DNA of 64,000 bases from Ampullaceana balthica (GCA_944989445.1 CALYLW010001373.1:81039-145038); one strand, 5' to 3'. Positions 1-12,300 are shown, counted from the first letter of the stretch. Translations and numbers: made by a program. Notes: generated by a model from the letters alone, not told the origin.

Positions 1-1560
1 TAGACTTTCGCGATGGTAACAGGCGAAAAAAATATTTAAATTAATAATTACGGGGGTCCGGGGCCCATAAATAGTTTTTTCTAATATTAAAAACTTACTC
101 ATCACTAATTCTCCAACTTCCAGTGCAGGTAGAAGCATGAAACTTTTGGAAGTTGTTGAGTACCCTGTCAAGACAAAAAATGGCGAAAATGAATTTTAAA
201 ATTCAGGCTCATGTGGAGCCGGGGTGCCTAAAAGATGTTTTTTTCCTTACATGAGCTGTATAAAAATTGAAAATCACTAATTCTCTTATTTCCCTTGTAG
301 ATAGAAGCATGAAACTTTGGGTAGTTATTAAGTAACATTCCGCGATGGTAAAAGGCGAAAACAATATTTAAATTATCACTTACTGGGGCCAGGGGGCCCA
401 AATGTAGTTTTTTCTAATATTAAAAAAGGACCTATCACTAATTCTCCAACTTCCCGTGTAGGTAGAAGCATGAAACTTTGGAAAGTTTTTGAGTACACTC
501 TCATGACGAAAAGGGGCAAAAAAGAATTTTAAAATTCACACTATAGGGGGCCCAGGGATCAAAAACGCTTTTTTTCCTAATATGGACTATATAAAATATG
601 AAAATCACTAATTTTCTTATTTCCCGAGTAGGCAGAAGCATTGAACTTTAATAAATTGTTGAGTACAATACCTTTTACTGAAAATCGCCTTATTCTCCAC
701 TTTCCCGTGAACGTAGAAACATAAAAACATAAAACTTTGGGATGTTGATGAGTACACTCCCAGGATGGTAACAGGCGAATTATTTTGTCACGGGGGCCTG
801 GCACACAAATGTAGTTTTTTCATTTTTCACCTTATATGAGCTAAATTACAAATAAAAAACTTGGATACTGTGTAAATGTATTTTTAAAAAATTTGGAAGA
901 TAAAAACTTGACGGCCTATATTAAATTTCCTTAGGGCATTAAAATCATATTTTTTCAATGTTTTGTAGCCGAGGACCCCTAATCTCTTTTTCGTTAACGT
1001 GTAAGACATTTTAACCATTCGAGTTCACTCGATATTTGAAAACAAATGTTGGCTAACAAATATATTCATCGTAATCCAAAATAAAATAAGCCGTTGTTTT
1101 GAAATATACATATTACACCGATAGGGCCCCGGCCCTTATTTTAGTTTTTTAAAGACGTATTAATAGTAAATATATTTTATTTATCCCACGTAAATTAAAC
1201 TTTAGGAAGTTTTTGGGTACGCTCCAGTGAAGGTTTCTTGCATTAAAAGTAAAAGTTTTAAAAACACCACTTATTAGGGGCTGGGGGCCCATATACCCTT
1301 TTTTACATTAGTTATATATATGTTAATTTAATAAGTGGTTACTGGGTAAATGGATGAATTATTGAACAATTTGATTTTTAAAAAATAAAATACTATTCTA
1401 TAGGGTAATGAACTTCTAACATATGTTCCTTCGGGGCCGGGGCCCAAAATATTTTTTTCGTAAATATTTAAAGCTTTTTTAACTTTAGATTTTAAATAAT
1501 TTAAATAAATATAGATATGAATATATATCATATGAACATCCTGCATCCATTTTGCACAGC
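1..1560 (-). repeat. Degenerate ~170-bp satellite, inverted block
   Basis: Diverged tandem copies of a unit that recurs roughly every 165-175 bp. Recognisable anchors are the complement of CAACTTCCTAAAGTTTCATG (near 135, 307, 470, 640 and 735), a GGGGCCGGGGGCCC-like GC box and the complement of GTTACCATCGC. The units read on the minus strand, opposite to the block that begins near 1740. From about 800 to 1560 the copies are much more eroded, with only the GC boxes (about 1120, 1270, 1435) still clear. No coding potential was recognised; short open frames here are translations of the repeat. Confidence 0.75.
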
Positions 1561-1739
1561 TGCCCGTAATGTCATTTTAGTATCAATTTTATTTTACACG
1601 ACCTTGACAAATATTGACAAACAAATATATCCATCATGATCCAGAATGAAATAAATTGGTGTTTTGAATTGGTGGGAAACGTGTTTTCAACGATTACTAA
1701 AATCCTTACTTCCGCAGGGAAGCGCGGGTATTTTTCCCC

Positions 1740-4700
1740 CGGCCCCCAGGAATTGATAATTTAAATATTTTTTCGTCTGTTACCATCGCAGGATTGTACT
1801 CAACAACTTCCTAAAGTTTCATGCTTCTGCCTACTCGAGAAATAGCAGAATTATTGATTTTCATATTTTATATAGTCTATATAAGTTTAAAAAACGTTTT
1901 TGAGCCCCCGGCCCCCATGAAACTGAATTGTAAAATTCTTTTACGCCAATTATGGACACGAGAGGCTACTCGACAACTTCCCAAAGTTTCATGCTTCTAC
2001 CTACTAGGGAATTAAGAGACTTAGTGATAATTCAGTTTTTAATATAAAAAAACTACATTTGGGTCCCCGGCCCCCAGTAAGTGATAATTTAAATTTTGTT
2101 TTCACCTGTTACCTTCGTGAAAGTGTACTTAACAACTACTCCAAGTTTCATGGTTCTGTCTACGCGGCAAATAGAAGAATTAGTGATTTTCAGTTTTTAT
2201 ATGGGCCACCAGGAAGTGATAACTTAAATATTGTTTTCACCTGTTACCATCGCAGGATTTTACTCAACAACTTGCTAAAGTTTCATGCTTCTATCTACTG
2301 GAGAAATAGGAGAATTAGTGATTCACATATTTTATATAGTCTACATAAGGGGTAATAAAACGTTTTGTGGCCCCCGTCCCCCATGAAAGTGAATTTTAAA
2401 ATTCTTTTACGCCAATTATCGTCGCGAGATGTTACTAAACAGCTTCCCAAAGTTTCATGCGCTTCTACTTGCTAAGGAATTTGGAAAATTATTGATGATT
2501 TTCAATTGTTATATAGCTCATATTATTTTTAAAAAACTTCATTTGGGCCCCCCCGCCCCCAGGAAGTGATAATTTAAATATTTTTTCGTCTGTTACCATC
2601 ACGGGATTGTACTCAACAACTTCCTAAAGTTTCATGCTTCTGCCTACTGGAGAAATAGGAGAATTAGTGATTTACATATTTTATATAGTCTATATAAGGG
2701 GAAAAATATTTTTTTGGCCCCCGTACCCCATGAAAGTGAATTGTTTAAATCTTTTATGCCAATTATCGTCACGAGAGGCCACACAACAACTTCCCAAAGT
2801 TTCATGCTTCTACCTACTAGGGAATTTTGAGAACTAGTGATGATTCCGTTTTTAATATAAGAAAAAAACTACATTTTGGCCCCCAGCCCCCAGTAAGTGA
2901 TAATTTAAATATTGTTTTCACCTGTTACCTTCGTGAAAGTGTACTTAACAACTACCCCAAGTTTCATGCTTCTACCTACACGGAAAATAGGAGAATTAGT
3001 GATTTTCAGTTTTTATATAGCCCATATTAGGAAAAAAACTTCATTTGGGCTCGAGCCCCCCAGGAAATGATAAATATTTTTTCTTCTGTTACCATCGCAG
3101 GATTGTACTCAACAACTTCCTAAAGTTTCAATTCCATGCATCTGCCTACTCGAGAAATAGGAGAATTAGTGATTTACATATTTTATAGTCTACATAAAAG
3201 AGAGAAAAAAAACGTTTTTTAGCCCCCGTCCCCAATGAAAATGAATTTTAAAATTCTTTTACACCAATTATCGTCGCGAGAGGCTACTTAACAACTTCCC
3301 AAAGTTTCATGCTTCTACATACACGGAAAGTTAGAGATTTAGTGATGATTCAGTTTTTAATATAAGTAAAAAACTACATTTGGGCCCCCGGCCACCAGAA
3401 AGTGATAATTTATAATATTTTTTCGTCTGTTACCATCGCAGGATTGTACTCAACAACTTCCTACAGTTTCATGCTTCTGCCTACTCGAGATAAGGGAGGA
3501 TTAGAGATTTTCATATTTTATATAGTCTATATTAGGGGGGAAAACGTTTTTTGGCCCCCGTCCCCCATGAAAGTGAATTGTAAAATTCTTTTACAGAAAT
3601 TATCGTCGCGAGAGGCTACTTAACAACTTCCCAAAGTTTCATGCTTCTACATACACGGAAAGTTAGAGATTTAGTGATGATTCAGTTTTTAATATAAGAA
3701 AAAAAACTACATTTAGGCCCCCGGCCCCCTGTAAGTGATAATTTAAATATTGTTTTCACCTGTTACCTTTGTGGATGTGTACTTAACAACTACCCAAAGT
3801 TTCATTCTTCTACCTACACAGAAAATAGGAGAATTAGCGATTTTCAGTTTTTATATGGCTCATTTAAGGAAAAAACTTCATTCGGGCCCCGGCCCCCAGT
3901 AAGTGATAATTTAAATATTTTTTCGTCTATAACCATCGCAGGATTGTACTCAATTTCCTAAAGTTTCATGCTTTTGCCTACTGGAGAAATAGGAGAATTA
4001 ATGATTTACATTTTACATATTTTATATAGTCTATATTAGGGAAAAAAATATTTGCGCCCCCGAAACCATGAAAGTGAATTTTAACATTCCTTTACGCAAA
4101 TTATCGTCGCGAAAAGCTACTCAACAACTTCCTGAAGTTTCATGCTTCTACCTACTAGGGAATTCGAAGAATTAGAGATGATTCAGTTTTTAATATAAGA
4201 AAAAAAACTACATTTTGGCCCCGGCTCCCAGTAAGTGATAACTGAACTATTTTTTTCACCTGTTACCATCGTGGAAGTGCAATTAACATCTACACCAAGT
4301 TTCATGCTTCTACCTACACGGGAAATGGGAGAATTAATGATTTTCAGTTTTTATATAGGTCATCTAAGGAAAAAACTTCATTTGGGCCCCCGGCCCCCAG
4401 GAAGTGATAATTTAAATATTTTTTCCTCTGTTACCATCGCAGGGTTGTACGCATCAACTTCCTAAAGTTTCATGCTTCTGCCTACACGGAGAAATAGGAG
4501 AAATAGCGATTTACATATTTTATATATTCTATATAAGAGGAAAAAACCTTTTTTGGCCCCCGTCCCACATGAAAGGGAATTTTAAAATTCTTTTACGCCA
4601 ATTATCGTCACGAGAGGCTACTCAACATCTTCCCAAAGTTTCAATCTTCTACCTACACGGGAAGTTTGAGACTTAGTGATGATTCAGTTTTTAATATAAG

Positions 4701-4761
4701 AAAAAAACTACATTAGGGCCCCGGCTCCCATTAAGTGATAACTTAAATATTGTTTTCACCA
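1740..4761 (+). repeat. ~170-bp satellite array, main block
   Basis: About 18 tandem units, each with the anchor CAACTTCC(T/C)AAAGTTTCATG at spacings of roughly 165-175 bp (for example near 1800, 1970, 2262, 2440, 2612, 2780, 2945, 3110, 3288). Units alternate in type: one follows GTTACCATCGCAGGATTG, another follows AATTATCGTCGCGAGAG, and a third has CACCTGTTACCTTCGTG. This suggests a higher-order repeat of two or three monomers. Short C-rich/G-rich boxes (GGCCCCCGGCCCCC) separate the units. The array is interrupted at 4762 by a hAT element and continues at 8032. Confidence 0.85.
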
Positions 4762-5109
4762 CAGTGGCGTAGCTAGACCTTTTGCCGCCCGGGGCGGTCT
4801 CCAATTTGCCGCCCTTTCTAAGGATTTTCAAAATTTATCATGGTTTTTATAAATTAATAAACATAAATATATAATTGTAATTGAAACAAAGTAAAGGTGG
4901 CGAAAATTCTACCATTGAATGCCATATTTAAGTTAGCGGCATTAAAGGAGGCCAAATAAGATGTTATACCTATAAATACATATTTTATAAAAATACAAGA
5001 TTCTTTTTTTTAAAGGTTACAAGAAAGTTACTGAGGTTTCAGCCCAATGTGACAAACGTATTCCAAATTTACACAAAAAAATTAAATTACCAATTAGTAT
5101 GTTTTTATT

Positions 5110-5609
5110 AAATCCTTTATAAATTATATTAACTCCTGGTGTCTGTTTGAGCCCTTGCTTGCTTGCTTATCGCCAAAATTTTGGATCGAGTTTTAACCCA
5201 CTTCCTCGTAAGCTAGCGAGCTGAAATTTTGCAGGCAGTTTTGTGCCGATGATAAAAACGACGTATCAAAATTTCAGATCGATGGCATGTACTGTCATTA
5301 AATTATTGAATTTTTAGATTATTTTATTTATTTCTATGTATCATATTATTTTTTGAGATAGTGTCGCGGTGCGTATTATATTGAACAACCTTTCTGTCGC
5401 GCAATAAGGTGCGTATTTTATTGACAACACTTTTTATAAACATATTCCTGATCGGTGCGCATTATATTAAACATGTTTTACGACACAACTGCAATTTTCT
5501 ATCCGTTATGTGTCTTCCGCTGCGTATTATAATGAACCTTCTTTTAGTTATGTCTCGTTCATAAAGGATTTATAGTTAACAACTTGTGTTTTTTTTACGT
5601 TTTTAAAAA
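5110..5609. repeat. Dispersed repeat family R1, copy 1
   Basis: This ~0.5-kb segment is closely matched by 30851-31346. Both begin with AAATCCTTTAT and end near its complement (AAAGGATTTATAG), giving a short inverted terminus. Both contain the line TTTAACCCACTT(C/G)CTCGTAAG and four spaced copies of a GTGCGTATT(A/T)TATTGA-like motif (near 5369, 5411, 5453, 5520). No coding sequence is visible. It is probably a non-autonomous transposable element, class unknown. Here it lies inside hAT transposon 1, so it inserted later or was carried by it. Confidence 0.7.
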
Positions 5610-6039
5610 ATTATTTTGTATTTATAAATAAATGATTTAATTATATTTTTGCAAACAAATTGTTTACATTAATATGTAAACATATTATTTATACATTTAT
5701 TTTCCTAACTTTCATAGTAGAAAAATCGTGTATTATGCTATCAAAATTTAAATAATTTGTTATCAAGGGTCGGGACACTTTTTGTCTGAGAGAGCCATAC
5801 ATTATTTTTAAAACTAAAAATTAAAGTAAATGTGTGCATTTTGTGTAATTTCAACACTAAAATTATCATAATTATGTCTCTTAATTATTTTTAATATCGT
5901 TAAGCTGTTTATTGTTTATGCAATTCAAAGGAATCTGAATAAACGTTTTTTTTTAAAAATAGTCGAACATTTGTCTGAGAGCCAGATGTAGCCATCAATA
6001 GAGCCACATCTGGCTTGCGAGCCATGGTTTCCCAACCCA

Positions 6040-7270
6040 TGTCTTAAATAATGCACTCATTGTAAAACGAAGATAAATTTGTATCAACTTCAGTTTGGAG
6101 AAGCTCCTTTCACTGATAACAATAATTGTTATAAAAATTCTTAGAATACAAAATACACAAACAAATTGTGCATTGAAAAAAATATATTTAAGCTTTATTT
6201 ATAAACTAATACGACAAGTGGGCCTTTTCCTCCATTTTTCCAACGCAATGCCTCTTTTTGTAGTATAGGTACAGCCACAAAACCTGGATAATTTTTCTTT
6301 CATTATGGAATGTTTCTTTATCAATGTCAATAAAAATCATTTATTTGACATTCAATTTCTTCACTTAGTAAGTTACATGGGATTATACACGAATATTTTC
6401 TTACATGGTCATGCAACTGATCAAAGAGTTCTTTTAATTCCTTTATCATTCGATCCATGGATTAAAATATTTCTCGTTGTACTTCATGTTCTAAAGATAG
6501 GACAACATCTTGTGAATTTACCCCACTGACATGTTTTTCCCTTCTAACTTGACGTTTCCTTTCTTTTCTACATAGTAAATAAACGATTCTACAACTTTAA
6601 CTTCGCAAACATCAATAACTACGTATCTTTTAATTTGACTAGTTTAATATTAGTGGGAAATATCTGGAGAGCTGTCAAATATCATACAAAAGTTTTTGGC
6701 TTGCTTTATTTGGTCCATTATTATTTTTTTCGCTGCCCCTCTCAATAGGTCTATGAATTCATTTTGAATCATTTTCCACTAATAGGAGACACTATATTTA
6801 TTACCCATCTTAATTTGTACTAAATGTTCACATAACACTGGGTCGTACATGGCCAACAAGTCAACAAGCTCTAGAAAATGTCCTATATTTTCAATTGAAT
6901 TGATGTCTTCCTCATGAATACTTTCACGATGACCTCTCAACGCCAAATTTTGTTTAGCTAAGAATCTAATTATATCAATAATTGTGAGAATTTCCTTTCA
7001 TTTTTTCTTATTTCTTTATCAATATTCTGTTGTTGTAGTTTATCAAAAGTTGCATCATGTCCAATTCTTATTTCTAATTCCTTCCATTGGGAAAATGATC
7101 GAATCTGCAGTAGACTCAACTCATGTTGACTTATTATTTTGAGATTAAATTTCCACTATTTGTTAAAACTATTTTCCGTGTTAAAATTTGATTGGAAAAA
7201 AATCATCAAACAATTTACAGCAACAACAATATATAATTTTCTTCAATGGTGAATACACCATCCACGATCT
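6040..7270 (-). pseudogene. hAT transposase (ZMYM1-like), degenerate
   Basis: On the minus strand the following blocks appear in the family's order. First is a TTF-type zinc-finger remnant (CCKLFDDFF, near 7230), then QWKELEIRIG (near 7085). Next come LALRGHRESIHEEDIN, FLELVDLLAMYDPVL and QNEFIDLLRG (6960-6760), and IFDSSPDISH (near 6670). The C-terminal dimerisation motif ERSFSKLKLIQIYLR lies at about 6105-6060. These match the TTF/DUF4371/hAT-C architecture of zinc finger MYM-type protein 1-like transposases. At least one internal stop is present (near 6790), the middle of the catalytic region is missing or scrambled, and no ORF spans it. It would have catalysed excision and integration of the host element. 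Confidence 0.8.
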
Positions 7271-8031
7271 TAATCTTAATTTGGGTGAAAAAAAAGCAAC
7301 AATCGCGATTAATCTTTCTTGTGAAAAATCGTAATAATTTTCACTAAAATAGACTAATTCAAACTATCTAGAGATTACTTTAATAGGATATGCATAAAAT
7401 TTTAAGTGAATAAACGTATTTTAATGAATCACACACATTTTGTTTTTGCTACTTTAATGAAAAAAAACAAACAAAAAGAAAAACAAAAAATTAATTTTTA
7501 CTAAATTACCTTAGAATAATTTTCTGAAAACTTAAACTTAAACAGTAATATAAATTACTACTTGCAAGTTAAACACAATATTTGAACCACCATGCCATGT
7601 AGGTACTTTTTCGCGTATCATTCTGTGCGTGTCGAAAATCCACGCAATAACTGTCGCGGCGATATTAATAGTATATTCGGTCCAGCAGTGATGTGTTCTT
7701 TGTGTTGTTTTCTTATAAAAAGCGTCATATGTGATGTATACCGCTTAATTTTCAAAAGAAATTGATACAATTTTTAAGCGATTTTTAATTTCTTAACGGT
7801 TAAGCGTTACTTATAACTTATAACAAACAGTATGTAATAAAAAAAAATGTCTTGAGAATCCGTTAATTACGACTCGAAAATACGAATATTTTATTTTCAC
7901 CCGGGTTTTCCTCTTTCAAAAGAAAAAGGGCGGTTGTCCAAAGGGGTTGTACTTTTCAAATGCCCCAAAATGCCGCCCCCAAAACGTGTGCCGCCCAGGG
8001 CGGACCGCCCCCCCCCCTAGCTACGCCACTG

Positions 8032-8985
8032 TCACCAGTTACCATCGCAGGATTGTACTCAACAACTTCCTAAAGTTTCATGCTTCTGCCTACTGGAGAA
8101 ATAGGAGAATTAGTGATTTACATTTTTTATTTAGTCTATATAAGGGAAAAAACATTTTGGGCCCCCGCGACCATGAGAGTGAATTTTAACATTCCTTTAC
8201 GCAAATTATCGTCGCGATACGCTACTCAACAACTTCCTAAAGTTTCATGCTTCTTTCTACCTACTAGGGAATTTGGAGAATTAGTGTGATTCAGCTTTTA
8301 ATATAAGAAAAAACTACATTTGGGCCCCGGCTCCCAGTAAAGTGATAACTTAAATATTTTTTTCACCTGTTACCATTGTGGAAGTGTAATTAACATCTAC
8401 ACCAAGTTTCATGCTTCTACCTACACGGGAAATGGGAGAATTAGTGATTTTCAGTTTTTATATAGGTCGACTAAGGAAAAAACTTTCAATTGGGTCCCCC
8501 GGCCACCAGGAAGTGATAATTTAAAAATATTTCCCCCGGCCCCCATGAGTGTTAATTGTAAAATTCTTTACGCCAAATTATCGTCCCGAGAGGTTATTCA
8601 ACAACTTCCCAAAGTTCCATGCTTCTACCTACACTGAAATTAGAGAATTAGTGATGATTCAGTTGTTATATAAGAAAAAAACTACACTTTGGCCCCCGGC
8701 CCCCAGGTAGGGGATAATTTAAATATTTTTTTCGTCTGTTACCATCGCAGGATTGTACTCAACAGCTTCCTAAAGTTTCATGCTTCTGCCTACTGGAGAA
8801 ATAGGAGAATTAGTGATTTACATATTTTATATAGTCTATATAAGGGGGAAAAATTGTTTTGGCCCCCGTCCCCCATGAATTGTAAAATTCTTTTACACCA
8901 ATTATCGTCGCGAGAGGCTACTCAACAACTTCCCACATTTTTATGCTTCTACCTACACGGAAAGTTGAGCATTAGTAATAAATCA
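8032..8985 (+). repeat. ~170-bp satellite array, continuation
   Basis: This is the same monomer family and polarity as 1740-4761, resuming directly after the hAT right terminus with the duplicated TCACCA. Anchor copies of CAACTTCCTAAAGTTTCATG and variants occur near 8060, 8225, 8392, 8600, 8755 and 8925. The last unit decays at about 8985. From there to 9289 I see only AT-rich sequence with no gene. Confidence 0.8.
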
Positions 8986-9289
8986 GTCAGTCAGTGAGGG
9001 TTAGGACTTTTATTGGTATAGATAGATAATTTTTACGTTTTCTTTTTAAGAAGCTAATTAACAACGAGAAATTTGCAGCCCCAAAGTACAAAGTGAATTT
9101 TAATAGCATTAGTATCATTTTAATGATTAACGTCGCTTATGTGTAGCATATTGTCATTTATGTGGTTGTAATGTTATGAATGGTTATTTAATATTTATAT
9201 GTATGTTATTATCTTCATGTAAAGCGCTGTGAGCCTTACTGGGATACTGCGCTATATAAATTATCATTTTATTATTATTTTTATTATTA

Positions 9290-11156
9290 GGGCTCGTCCA
9301 TAAATGACGTCACGCGATTTTTGCCGATTTTTTTACCCCCTCCCCCTCGTCACGCGACGTCACAAAACTTAGCCCCCCCCTCTAAAAATACGTCACAAAT
9401 CCTTGACCCCCCTCCCCCCCCCCAAAAAAAAAGACAACAAACTTTATTTTCTATTTGAAAATAAGTATGTTTCAAATCACTTTTATTGTCATTTATGTAT
9501 TTATTATTTATTTAGTGCATATCTACATTGTTATATCGTAACCCGCGTGAAGCATTTTTTAAAAAACGTTTAAGCGCCTTCAGAAAACGAACTTAGCTTA
9601 TATTTTATTTTAATGCATGCATTTAATGCATATTAAATCATCACGGTTAACGTCTTTGTTTAGAAAAAAAAATTATTTAAAAATAACATTTTTAAAATGT
9701 TTTTTTTTAAATCCCTCAATTGACTGACGGGCATCCTCCCGTAAGAAAGAGGTCGACGAACAGAGGTAAATAACCTGAACTGGGGTCAAAAAGGGAATTC
9801 TTGGGGGTAATGCAGACTCATTTGGGACATATAACATCCACTACAATCCACTAGATATATTAAAATACGTCATGTGTACGTGTACGCTTGGAACATATGC
9901 CCATTATTAAACCGGTTCCTTCCAGAAAATGCATTTTGTTTAAAATTTACTATATGTAGATTTCTTACCTATGCACTATATGAAGACACCTAAATCTACC
10001 CTACTTTCATTTATATTGACACGAGTGACCATAATCTTAATCCACATGACTTGTCTTTATCACGTATCATTTCTGTGATATTTAAAATTAATGCCTTAAA
10101 AACTGAGCTAAGAAGAAAAGTTGTTTTGTGCTCCTCTCGAATTGCGATGTCAAGAATTTGATGCATTCAATAAAGTTAATGAATACTTGACTAATTTTAA
10201 ATGGGCTTATTTACCATTATATCTAGAACAGTGCTTCTCAAACATTTTAGTATTGCGGACCATCAGGAATTTTTTCCATTGCACCAGGGACCGGTGCACC
10301 ATTTTCCCTGCACTGACATTTTTTTGGTCCTTTTTTAGAACATCTGCGGACCGGCAGCGGATGGCCCACGGACCAGCATCAGTCAGCAGATCACCGCTTT
10401 GAGAAGAACTGATCTAGAAGACTAGAATGGCCAGGGTCGTTTGACAAAAAACCAATCGAACAATTATATCAAACTTAAAACGTTTTTAATTCTATCAAAT
10501 AGATTTCCCCCCTCCCCTTTTAAAGAAAACGGATATTTCGTGTCGTTTTGTCTTAAAATATCTACACACAATCCTATTCAATCATTTTTAGACACTTGTC
10601 ATGCTTGTAAAACTCACCAGTAGCATTTTCGGGGGGGGGGCTAAAGACGCTCCCCCAAATCTCCGAGTCATGTGAGCAGGACCTAGAGTCGAGGGGGGGG
10701 TAACGCATACATAAACTTGTATATTTTGGGGTAACGGGCAAAAAATTTTACGACTCCTGCCATGAGAGAACCAAACGGAGCTGCGGTTACATCACAAATG
10801 CTTTGATGTCAACATCAAACAAACGCAGTGTAACAATTTCATATGTTATCTTGTGGATTCTCAAACTTAAGGATTATAATTAGATTTAATGTTCGTGTCT
10901 TGATAGCATACGCCAACCAGCGTCTGATGGCCTACCGACCGGCACATTGAGAAAGCACTGATTTTTTTTTAAAAAAAAAGAAAAAAAAAGTCATTAAATA
11001 AATTGTAAGCGACCAAATATTTCAGTGGAAGTTTTATTTAAAGTTACCCATTTTGATGTGACGTCACATTTCTTCAACCCCCTCCCTCCCCCTTCGTCAC
11101 ACATCGTCACAAAAGTGTGACCCCCTAGGTGCGTGACGTCATTTATGGACGGCACC
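9290..11156. mobile_element. Harbinger-like non-autonomous element, copy 1
   Basis: The termini are inverted: GTCCATAAATGACGTCACGCG near the left end and the complement GTGCGTGACGTCATTTATGG near the right end. Both sides have C/T-rich tracts punctuated by GTCAC. The flanks share TTA (9287-9289 and 11157-11159), matching the TWA target duplications typical of PIF/Harbinger elements. The interior is shared with the second copy at 43432-45025 (for example ACTGACGGGCATCC and GACATATAACATCCACTAC), which defines the family. I recognised no transposase. This copy carries a nested hAT MITE at 10229-10411. Confidence 0.75.
10229..10411. mobile_element. hAT-type MITE nested in Harbinger-like element
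   Basis: A 183-bp insert starting CAGTGCTTCTCAAAC and ending TTTGAGAAGAACTG, flanked by a perfect 8-bp duplication ATCTAGAA (10221-10228 and 10412-10419). The paralogous element at 43432-45025 has the uninterrupted ATCTAGAA followed by TGGCCAGGG (44313-44329), which serves as an empty site. An 8-bp duplication and CAG...CTG ends are standard for hAT. There is no coding capacity. Confidence 0.9.
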
Positions 11157-11175
11157 TTATTATTATTATTTGAGT

Positions 11176-11266
11176 AAAGAGAGAAGGGCCAGGAGAAAAG
11201 GGAGGGCGAGCAAAGGAGCAAGAGTACACGTCATCGTCCAATGAGGACGGACGGTTGCCATATCAT
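11176..11266 (+). mobile_element. LINE-A 3' tail fragment
   Basis: This stretch aligns with the 3' end of the LINE at 22404-23875: the same AGGGCCAGGAGAAA purine-rich stretch, then GAGGACGGACGGTTGCCAT against GAGGATGGACGGATGCCAT. It is a strongly 5'-truncated copy of about 90 bp, inserted just beyond the right end of the Harbinger-like element. Confidence 0.7.
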
Positions 11267-11438
11267 TATTAGAATTTATATCCAATATGGAGTTTGAAAG
11301 TTTAGCAGTTGTAATATTAAAATGTTTTAGGATAGTTACTTTATTTCTTGTATCAATTTCTAATATGTTTTTTATTTGATAGAAATCTCCACTTTCTTTT
11401 AAAATTGCTCCTTTGATGCTATTAACTAGGAGAAATTA

Positions 11439-11503
11439 GCCGCCCCTAAAAACGTGCCGCCCGGGGCATTTGCTCCCCTTGCCCCACTCTCGATACGCCA
11501 CTG
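11439..11503. mobile_element. Solo right end of a hAT element
   Basis: The sequence GCCGCCC-AAAACGTG-GCCGCCCGGGGC followed by CTCGATACGCCACTG resembles the right terminus of hAT transposon 1 (7970-8031). No matching left end is nearby, so this is a truncated remnant. Confidence 0.55.
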
Positions 11504-11683
11504 GTGGGGGTGATATCTAAGAACATTTTCACACAGTTAGATAATTTTTTTTAAAAATTCCAGCTTAAATATCTAACAATTTATTAATTAAAAAACTTTG
11601 CAAATATGGTTTTATCCTTAAACTTTTCTGAATGATTTATTTAAGACACATTTATTTTCCAACCCTTCCCCTGCTCCACACAG

Positions 11684-11826
11684 ATCACTCATGTGGCTAC
11701 TTGAGTCTCCTGCCAAATCTCATCAGGAAGTTTGGATGGAATCCTGGAAAGAAGATTTTTAAATAGTTTGGTGACAAAATCAAGACAAAATCTGAGACTA
11801 ACAATCCTGATATGACATTTTATGAT
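11684..11826 (+). CDS. Patatin-like phospholipase, exon (first one seen)
   Basis: The acceptor CCACACAG precedes 11684 and a consensus donor GTAAGA follows 11826. In frame (first complete codon at 11686) it encodes a conserved patatin-family stretch with LIRKFGWNPGKKIFK and FGDKIKTKSE, ending NNPDMTFYD. It splices in phase 0 to LYKEKKMELCVVVTNLN of the next exon, which is the order expected in patatin-like proteins (a helical linker before the CVVVTNLN strand). A TAG codon at 11764-11766 interrupts the frame in the middle of the exon. Patatin-like enzymes hydrolyse acyl-ester lipids with a Ser-Asp dyad. The GXSXG serine motif should lie upstream and was not found in the window. Confidence 0.72.
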
Positions 11827-12009
11827 GTAAGAACCAATGCATGTGATCTGTTAGTATGATTAGGTTTTTATCATTAATTTGTCAATTTGTAGAAACTAAA
11901 GTAAAGCCGTCCTGGAAAATGTACTGCAATGCAAATTTTCTTAGTTTCTGTTTTTTCTCTTTTAACTTCTATCTATCTATCTTATATATATATATATAAT
12001 TCTCTTCGT

Positions 12010-12300
12010 TGGACCATGCGAAACACCACGCATGTGCAACCGAGCATGACGAATGACCTATGCGAGACACCACGCAAGTATGTGCATGACGAATTACCCT
12101 CGCTGGGGTCGACCAATGTATCGAGACCAACAATGGTCCTTGCGTTTCACTTGCATTGTTCCTTCACAGAATAAGTGAGATTCGTAGTGTACTGGTTGTC
12201 ACGTCCGCTTTATACCGGGAATATCCTGGGTTCAAGCCAGGTTCAAACATTTTAAAAATGTCTGCTTGTGCCCGTTCTTTTACCCCTTTATTGCCAACAT
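12010..12300 (+). repeat. tRNA-Val-derived SINE-like repeat, copy 1
   Basis: This repeat shares its sequence, in the opposite orientation, with 33120-33400. Both contain CGACCCTCGCTGGGGTCGAC-type palindromic text, AATGGTCCTTGCGTTTCAC, a tRNA-like core and a tail ending in TTCTTTTACCCCTTTATTG. The tRNA-like core is at 12179-12249. It lies between phospholipase exons and therefore in an intron. Confidence 0.6.
12179..12249 (+). other. tRNA-Val-like core (not functional)
   Basis: GTAGTGTACTGGTTGTCACG matches the A-box region of animal tRNA-Val, and GGGTTCAAGCC supplies a B-box. The anticodon arm reads CTTTATACC and the acceptor stem does not pair well. It is best read as the polymerase III promoter head of a SINE rather than a tRNA gene. 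Confidence 0.6.

Larger units (their letters stand above)
4762..8031 (-). mobile_element. hAT transposon 1 inserted in the satellite
   Basis: The element has terminal inverted repeats CAGTGGCGTAGCTAG at the left and CTAGCTACGCCACTG at the right, followed inward by GCCGCCC-rich sequence on both sides. It is flanked by a perfect 6-bp duplication TCACCA (4756-4761 and 8032-8037), which sits inside a satellite monomer. The interior carries a broken minus-strand transposase (about 7270-6040) and a separate dispersed repeat (5110-5609). The usual hAT duplication is 8 bp, but some animal hAT lineages make 5-6 bp. It is a dead copy about 3.27 kb long. Confidence 0.85.

Noticed and set aside
1821..8997. 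Short frames such as MLLPTREIAELLIF repeated along the first 9 kb
   Set aside because: They recur with each ~170-bp satellite monomer and drift in frame; they are not genes.
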